19,307 bases of DNA from CAZVCG01 sp964626265 (GTDB taxonomy: Bacteria; Pseudomonadota; Alphaproteobacteria; UBA9219), in the NCBI GenBank assembly GCA_964626265.1, contig CAZVCG010000037.1, positions 1 to 19,307 on the forward strand. Direction: 5' to 3'. How positions within the stretch are numbered: position 1 is the first letter of the stretch; the number at the start of each line of letters is the position of its first letter. This document shows positions 14,663 to 19,307 of the stretch, piece by piece. Under the pieces are notes generated by a model, which was given only the letters and a program-made list of their open reading frames with translations, searched no databases and was not told the origin of the DNA. The translations under genes and the position numbers were made by a program.

Positions 14663-15519
14663 GATGGTTTTTTGCGGAAGACCACCGAAAGACATGCGGG
14701 AACGCCCAAATAGTTCGTTTTAATCTTGACCGAATCATATCCGGCCTTTTCGAACAGGATTTTTACCTGATCCGTGTTGGGCGATCCAACCTGAACATGC
14801 AAAAGAGCGTCCTTTTTCGCCAATTTCTCGAAATTTTCAACCAGAAGACGATGGAATTTCAATCCATCTGGACCGCCGTCGAGCGACGTAACGGTTTCGT
14901 GCTTGCGCATTTCGGGCAAAAGAAAATGAATTCGCTCCGTCTTTATGCAAGGGGGGTTGCTGACGATAATATCGAATGTTTCCGTAATGCCATCGCACCA
15001 GTCGCCGATCCGGAACTCTGCGCGCGCCCCTAATCCGTTGGTTGCGGCGTTGTGACGCGCCAGATTCAGAGAAGCTTCGTCGCAATCAATGCCGATGCCG
15101 GAGGCGTTGGGAAGCGATTTCAGGAGCGCAAGAAGTATGCAGCCGGTTCCAGTCCCAAGATCGAGTATACGCAATGAGTTTTCCTTGGAAGGGATCGACA
15201 ACAGGACATGCTCGACCAAGACTTCCGTTTCTGGATAGGCGAGAAATACGCCAGGATTGACCGTGATTTCCAATCCGCAAAACCGCGTCGATCCGAATAT
15301 GCGCGGAACGGGGATGTCTTTTTCACGTTGCGCCAAAACCTCGTTAATTTTTAACATCTTTTCTTCTTCGACAATAAGGCTGCGTTTTTCGTCCAACATT
15401 TCTTCGTTAATATCGAGAACGCGCAGAACAATCGTCTTCGCCTCCGCGCGCGGCTGAAAGATGCCGGCTTTTTGCAGGCGTTTACCACTTAGTTCAATTA
15501 TTTCGGAAACGGTAACCAT
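14617..15519 (-). CDS. PrmC/HemK-like glutamine N5-methyltransferase
   Basis: A 300-residue SAM-dependent methyltransferase of the PrmC (HemK) family, which methylates the GGQ glutamine of release factors. The N-terminal five-helix domain (1-75) is followed by RIFGSTRFCGLEITV and the ETEVLVEH stretch, then the SAM-binding LRILDLGTGTG (117-126) and ID at D145. At the substrate motif NPPY the sequence is NPPC (N188-C191). The family's usual 'RxPLQYIxG' is PRIFG. These departures suggest a divergent paralogue rather than the main PrmC. It is not beside prfA. It lies 55 bases after trmFO, and its end overlaps the glycosyltransferase start. A small ATCAC/GTGAT hairpin (15520-15536) precedes the ATG. 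Confidence 0.8.
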   Translation of the reverse strand: MVTVSEIIELSGKRLQKAGIFQPRAEAKTIVLRVLDINEEMLDEKRSLIVEEEKMLKINEVLAQREKDIPVPRIFGSTRFCGLEITVNPGVFLAYPETEVLVEHVLLSIPSKENSLRILDLGTGTGCILLALLKSLPNASGIGIDCDEASLNLARHNAATNGLGARAEFRIGDWCDGITETFDIIVSNPPCIKTERIHFLLPEMRKHETVTSLDGGPDGLKFHRLLVENFEKLAKKDALLHVQVGSPNTDQVKILFEKAGYDSVKIKTNYLGVPACLSVVFRKKPSWIKRLQGVFTRSSA

Positions 15520-15574
15520 ATCACTATTCTGGTGATGAAAAACGAAGCCGCAAAGTTATGTGGCAAAAGTAAAT

Positions 15575-16978
15575 TTACCGTATATTGAAGCGCGCAAGCC
15601 ATTCCTGAAATTCTTTTTTCGCTCTTTGCGTATAGGCCAGTTTTCTGTCGCGTCCCTTGCGTCCCGTCGTAATGGGCGGGAAAAGGCCGAAAGTCACATT
15701 CATCGGCTGGAAAGTTTCTGGATGCGCACCGCCTGTGATGTGCGCCAGCAACGCGCCCATGGCTGTCGCGCGCGGCGGCGGTTCGATATTTCGGCCCATA
15801 ATAGCGGATGCCGTGAACAATCCGGCGAGCAATCCCATGGCGGCGGATTCAACGTAGCCTTCTACGCCCGTTACCTGTCCGGCGAAACGGATGGTTGGCC
15901 GCGCCTTCAGGCGTAAATGATTGTCGAGAAGAAGAGGGCTGTTGATGAAGGTGTTCCGGTGCAGTCCGCCAAGTCGCGCAAACCTGGCGTTTTCCAGTCC
16001 GGGGATCATCCGGAACACGCGCTCCTGTTCGCCGTATTTCAGTTTGGTCTGAAACCCGACGAGATTCCACAGCGTGCCGAGCGCATTATCCTGCCGGAGT
16101 TGCACAACGGCATAGGGCCGCTTGCCTGTATGCGGGTTGGTCAGCCCAACGGGCTTCATGGGCCCGTAACGCAACGTATCCGGCCCACGCGAGGCCATCA
16201 CCTCTATGGGCAAGCAACCCTCAAAATACGGTGTATTCTTCTCCCACTCTTTAAATTCCGTTTTGGGCGCGGTGAGCAATTCGTGGATGAAGGCTTCGTA
16301 TTGCTCTTTATCCATCGCGCAGTTGATGTAATCCGAGCCGTCGCCCTTGTCGTAGCGCGATTGCATCCACGCCTTGCTCATGTCAATGCTGTCGCGTTCG
16401 ATAATGGGTGCGATGGCGTCAAAGAAGTGGAGGGACTCTTGTCCTGTTAGCTCACGGATGGATTCCGCAAGCGGTTCCGATGTCAACGGTCCGCTCGCGA
16501 CGATAATATGCTCCTCTCCCCTGGAGGGAGAGGAAGCAAAATCTTGGACTTGCGAAAGCAAGTCCTTAGATTTTGCAGGTGAGGGGGTGAGAGTAAGGCC
16601 TGTCAAACATGTTACCTCTTCCCTGATAATCGTAATTAAAGGATGCTTTGTCAGGGCTTCGGTTATCGCCGACGCGAAAGCCTCGCGGTCAACCGCCAAC
16701 GCGCCGCCCGCCGGTACTTTGTGCGCATCCGCGCAGCGCATAATCAGGGAATTGCAGCGGCGCAATTCGTCATGCATGAGGCCGACGGCGTTAAAGTCGC
16801 TGTCGTCCGCGCGCAGGGAGTTCGAGCAAACAAGTTCGCCGAACATACCGGTCTTGTGCGCTTCCGTGGATTTCATAGGTCTCATTTCATGTAATATTAC
16901 GGACACGCCCGCCTCGGCGAGCTGCCACACGGCCTCGCTGCCCGCCAATCCGCCGCCGATGATATGAACGTTTGTCAT
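15575..16978 (-). CDS. trmFO: methylenetetrahydrofolate--tRNA-(uracil-54-C5) methyltransferase, with an in-frame repeat insert
   Basis: An FAD-dependent enzyme that makes the ribothymidine (m5U54) of tRNA using methylene-THF. The 467-residue product has the FAD-binding GGGLAGSEA (8-16), the CSNSLRADDS block with C51, RYDKGDGSDYINCAMD with the second conserved cysteine, GLFPPI and the C-terminal region. Between EEVT (121) and IIVASGPLTS (158) lie about 28 extra residues (129-156, LTPSPAKSKDLL through SSPSRGEE) encoded by a palindromic repeat. Family members have only a few residues there. The frame stays open, so the protein is probably functional if the insert forms a surface loop. It is the first gene of a leftward operon. 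Confidence 0.95.
   Translation of the reverse strand: MTNVHIIGGGLAGSEAVWQLAEAGVSVILHEMRPMKSTEAHKTGMFGELVCSNSLRADDSDFNAVGLMHDELRRCNSLIMRCADAHKVPAGGALAVDREAFASAITEALTKHPLITIIREEVTCLTGLTLTPSPAKSKDLLSQVQDFASSPSRGEEHIIVASGPLTSEPLAESIRELTGQESLHFFDAIAPIIERDSIDMSKAWMQSRYDKGDGSDYINCAMDKEQYEAFIHELLTAPKTEFKEWEKNTPYFEGCLPIEVMASRGPDTLRYGPMKPVGLTNPHTGKRPYAVVQLRQDNALGTLWNLVGFQTKLKYGEQERVFRMIPGLENARFARLGGLHRNTFINSPLLLDNHLRLKARPTIRFAGQVTGVEGYVESAAMGLLAGLFTASAIMGRNIEPPPRATAMGALLAHITGGAHPETFQPMNVTFGLFPPITTGRKGRDRKLAYTQRAKKEFQEWLARFNIR
16511..16592. repeat. nested palindromic element, copy A, inside trmFO
   Basis: An about 80-base element. It has a small hairpin CCTCTCCC (16513-16520) / GGGAGAGG (16526-16533), then a nested hairpin: outer GCAAAATCT (16536-16544) / AGATTTTGC (16568-16576) and inner GGACTTGC (16546-16553) / GCAAGTCC (16558-16565) with a GAAA loop. 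It ends AGGTGAGGGG. The same order of parts occurs in copy B (7035-8221). It is translated as residues 129-156 of TrmFO on the minus strand. Confidence 0.9.
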
Positions 16979-17108
16979 GGTTAACTTCTATATCTTTTCG
17001 AATTAAAATCCCATGTATTATTATTCAATGCGTTACAACATGCCAATGTCGTGATATTATAGGCTTTCGTTTATTATGTCTCTTGTTCATGCTTTATGAG
17101 ATAAAATT

Positions 17109-18008
17109 ATGTTCAATCCGACGGATAAAAACTCTTCATTTGATGAAGAAGGAGCAAGGCTTTTGTCAGAACGGTCTTCTCGCATCATGGAAGATCCCAC
17201 GCATGCCGCTGAAGCTCTGTTCGATTTGGGCGAAATCTCCTACAAGAAAGGTCATACGCTTGAAGCGCTCCAGTATTATTTTCAGGCTGGAAAGATGGGG
17301 TGTGAAAAAGCCTTGTTCCGCGCCGGAGGCGTTTATGCCGTTCAATATACGAAACACGGCGACGACTTGTTTTTTGATCTTGCTGCAGACTTTCTGGGAC
17401 TGGCGCCTCAAGAAGCCAGCTACTATCCAAAAGCTTTATACGCGCTTGGCGTCATCCATTTTCTGAAAGCGCAGCGCATGACTCCAGCAGGAGAAGATTG
17501 TGGAACGGACGAATCCGTAAGGCAGTCGCTTTTCCGCGCATCTGCCGATTACTACGCGAAGGCTTCGAGTTTGACCGATCTGGAAAACGATGGAACTCCC
17601 GTCAGGGCCAGATACGCACTGGCGTGCATGTATTATGAAGGCGTTGGCCGAGAGAAAGACATCAGGGCGTCTTTCCATTTATATAAATCCGTTGCGGACT
17701 CGCAATTCGTTCGAGGCCATACGCAGGATGCCGAAAATACGAATAATTATATCGTCCGTTCCATGATCACGGTGGCGGGGATGACCCTTGACGGCAACGG
17801 GCAGGACGTAACTTTGGAGGAAGCGGAAAAATACAACGCTTCCGCATTAAGGTATCTCCGCGACGTAGGCGTCCAAAAACTCCAACGAGAAGGCGCATCG
17901 AGCAGGTTAAATCCGCTTATTGAAAACATAACCGCGAGCATCATGCTCGCGAAGATGTTCAAAACGCGCAATTCATCGCCGAAACCAATCGTTCTTGGCC
18001 TCAGTTAA
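17109..18008 (+). CDS. Sel1/TPR-repeat hypothetical protein
   Basis: A 299-residue soluble protein with helical repeat signatures. A TPR-like pair spans about residues 33-65 (AEALFDLGEISYKKG, TLEALQYYFQAGKMG) and a Sel1-like repeat lies about 166-198 (ARYALACMYYEGVGREKDIRASFHLYKSVAD). Further weaker repeats are present around 108-122 and 140-153. Such proteins usually mediate protein contacts. There is no signal peptide or membrane segment. The start ATG follows GAGATAAAATT, a weak ribosome binding site. It stands alone between trmFO (divergent) and the cyclophilin (convergent, 28-base gap, no terminator hairpin). Specific function unknown. Confidence 0.72.
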   Translation: MFNPTDKNSSFDEEGARLLSERSSRIMEDPTHAAEALFDLGEISYKKGHTLEALQYYFQAGKMGCEKALFRAGGVYAVQYTKHGDDLFFDLAADFLGLAPQEASYYPKALYALGVIHFLKAQRMTPAGEDCGTDESVRQSLFRASADYYAKASSLTDLENDGTPVRARYALACMYYEGVGREKDIRASFHLYKSVADSQFVRGHTQDAENTNNYIVRSMITVAGMTLDGNGQDVTLEEAEKYNASALRYLRDVGVQKLQREGASSRLNPLIENITASIMLAKMFKTRNSSPKPIVLGLS

Positions 18009-18036
18009 TGGCTTGGAATGCGACGAAGTTTCGAAG

Positions 18037-18600
18037 TTATTTCTTTTCGTCAGCGGCGACTGTCATCTTGACGATCTTCGTAGGGTCTTTCACCGCGCCG
18101 TTGTTCAGCTGCGAACCCATCTTGATCTTATCGACGGCTTCCATACCGGAAACGACCTGACCCCATACGGTGTATATTCCGTCAAGATTATCGGCGGTGT
18201 CGAAGCAGATGAAAAACTGGCTGTCTGCGGAATCCGGATCGTTGGCGCGGGCCATGGATACAGTGCCACGCACATGAGGAGTCTTGCTGAATTCGGCCAC
18301 AAGGCGTTGACCAGAGCCGCCCGTGCCGTCGCCCTTGGGATCGCCGGTCTGGGCCATGAATCCGGGGATGACGCGGTGGAAGGTCAACCCGTCATAAAAT
18401 CCCTGACGCACCAGTTCCTTAATGCGCTTGACGTGCTTGGGGGCCAGATCGGGGCGCAGCTGGATCGTCACGCGGCCCGCAGGCAAATCGAGGAAAATCG
18501 TATTTTCAGGATCGAGCACAGGTTTGGAGTCGGCGGCTTCGGTGGTCATCGGGAGAACTCCAATAAAGAAAGCAAGAAAAAGGGTCAGGATGTGTTTCAT
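18037..18600 (-). CDS. exported peptidyl-prolyl cis-trans isomerase, cyclophilin type
   Basis: A 187-residue cyclophilin with a signal peptide (MKHILTLFLAFFIGVLP, cleavage near TTEA-AD), so it probably assists folding in the periplasm. The core shows FHRVIPGFMAQTGDPKGDG with the catalytic R, the SQFFICF block, and DGIYTVWGQVVSGMEAV. The frame opens further upstream to a GTG at 18642, but that start would bury the signal peptide behind 14 polar residues; I prefer the ATG at 18600, although no good ribosome binding site precedes it. It is divergent from the GmhB-like gene by about 100 bases and converges on the Sel1 gene. PpiA and PpiB cannot be told apart here. Confidence 0.88.
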   Translation of the reverse strand: MKHILTLFLAFFIGVLPMTTEAADSKPVLDPENTIFLDLPAGRVTIQLRPDLAPKHVKRIKELVRQGFYDGLTFHRVIPGFMAQTGDPKGDGTGGSGQRLVAEFSKTPHVRGTVSMARANDPDSADSQFFICFDTADNLDGIYTVWGQVVSGMEAVDKIKMGSQLNNGAVKDPTKIVKMTVAADEKK

Positions 18601-18703
18601 GGGGGATACCATCGGAAGGAAATTGCGGCAAGTTTTTGACACCTATCAGAAATCGCATGGCCCTGAAAGCGTTTTTCTGATACCGCTCGAATATAGAGAG
18701 GTT

Positions 18704-19258
18704 ATGGCGGGAATCATGCAACGCGGGCTTTTTCTGGACAGGGATGGAGTCGTCAACGTCGAATTCGGCTACGTCGGCAAGCGCGAGAATTTTGTGTTCA
18801 AAATCGGCTTGTTTCCGTTCTTGCGCGAGATGCAGGATCGCAACTATCGCATCGCCATTGTGACGAACCAGTCCGGCGTTGCGCGCGGCCGTTACACCGA
18901 GGACGATTACCGAGACCTGACAAATTGGATGCTGGACTGCTTCAAGCAGGAAAGCATAACAATCGACGCTGTTTTGGCCTGTTTTGAATACGACGACGCC
19001 ACGATCGCCAAGTACAAGCGCGAAAGCTTCTGGCGAAAGCCCAACCCCGGCATGATCCTTGAAGCGGCGCAAAAACTGCGGCTTGATTTATCGCGCTCGG
19101 TAATGATCGGCGACCGCCAGCGCGATATGGAGGCTGCGCAATCAGCAGGCGTAGGTACGCGCCTCTGGATGACGGATGAGAAAGACCTTCCCGAATTGAC
19201 GGGGGTGAAGGTCATCACCGATTTCGATCAGGCGTTAGCGGCTATTGAAGAATACTAG
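18704..19258 (+). CDS. GmhB-like HAD-IIIA phosphatase (heptose-1,7-bisphosphatase family)
   Basis: A 184-residue HAD hydrolase of the GmhB/HisB-N type, which removes the C7 phosphate from D-glycero-D-manno-heptose-1,7-bisphosphate in LPS-core precursor synthesis. It has the DxD of LFLDRDGVVN (D12, D14), TNQSG (54-58), RKPNPGM with K112, and the acidic IGD (D137). The usual zinc-binding loop (CxH near residue 92 and CxC before RKP) is missing; only C93 remains. The start at 18704 is preceded by AGAGAGG though very close; ATG 18716 is an alternative. The frame extends further upstream to 18422 over the antisense cyclophilin, which I reject as not coding. The heptose substrate is inference; it could act on another phosphosugar. 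Confidence 0.82.
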   Translation: MAGIMQRGLFLDRDGVVNVEFGYVGKRENFVFKIGLFPFLREMQDRNYRIAIVTNQSGVARGRYTEDDYRDLTNWMLDCFKQESITIDAVLACFEYDDATIAKYKRESFWRKPNPGMILEAAQKLRLDLSRSVMIGDRQRDMEAAQSAGVGTRLWMTDEKDLPELTGVKVITDFDQALAAIEEY

Positions 19259-19307
19259 GGTCCAGACTCAATTAAGCCACCAGTAGACGGTTGAGATTAA
19301 GCAGACT

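Noticed and set aside
16972..17466. 164-residue frame starting within trmFO and overlapping the Sel1 gene
   Set aside because: It is a low-quality frame rich in Cys, Ile and Trp, covering the trmFO/Sel1 intergenic region and the start of a better-supported gene in another frame.
18422..18703. N-terminal extension of the GmhB-like frame
   Set aside because: The extra 94 codons run antisense to the cyclophilin and resemble no GmhB protein; known members begin just before the LFLDRDG motif.
19259..19307. AGATTAAGC at the right window end matches, inverted, GCTTAATCT after the IS1595 gene
   Set aside because: Only nine bases agree and the surrounding bases do not, so a second IS1595 end cannot be claimed.
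1..19307. CRISPR array, phage or defence cassette
   Set aside because: No regularly spaced repeats, integrase, restriction-methylation pair or toxin-antitoxin pair was found; the HNH gene is a conserved housekeeping type.

Overview
The window looks like chromosomal DNA of a compact, mid-GC alphaproteobacterium. I base this on family content: a DUF1150 protein ending in the usual -SVH, an HscB with an N-terminal Cys4 knuckle, an HNH protein of the alphaproteobacterial LVLNADYRPLSYFPLSLWSW type, TrmFO, and a divergent tyrS/anmK pair. The genus is not determinable from sequence alone. Genes are tightly packed and several convergent pairs share their stop codons or overlap at their 3' ends.

Layout. 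1-1081: the 3' half of an IS1595-type transposase abuts an HNH nuclease gene. 1243-4346: a small membrane protein gene runs into a leftward four-gene operon (GST, SIMPL-like exported protein, exported two-module protein, phospholipase/carboxylesterase). 4517-5970: CCA-adding enzyme convergent with DUF1150. 6100-6990: a potentially structured leader, two tandem look-alike membrane-anchored coiled-coil proteins and a strong intrinsic terminator. 7035-8221: a palindromic repeat split by an IS630 element. 8243-11396: tyrS and anmK divergent, then an alpha/beta hydrolase. 11710-13094: an Rrf2/IscR-like regulator and HscB, without iscS, iscU, hscA or fdx beside them. 13091-16978: leftward operon trmFO, PrmC-like methyltransferase, GT39-like membrane glycosyltransferase. 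17109-19258: a Sel1/TPR protein, an exported cyclophilin and a GmhB-like phosphatase.

Themes. Much of the content is RNA maturation and translation (cca, tyrS, trmFO, a prmC-like gene) and envelope metabolism (anmK, GmhB-like phosphatase, glycosyltransferase, exported proteins). The two iron-sulfur genes are both atypical in their key residues: the regulator lacks the usual three-cysteine cluster site, and the J-domain of HscB has DPA where HPD is expected.

The most interesting signal is a dispersed nested-palindrome element with two copies here. One sits inside trmFO, in frame, adding about 28 residues. The other is intergenic and was itself hit by the IS630 element at a central TA. The inner stems of the two copies differ by paired, compensatory changes. 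This is reminiscent of Rickettsia palindromic elements that insert in protein genes, but the sequence and family are not ones I recognise.
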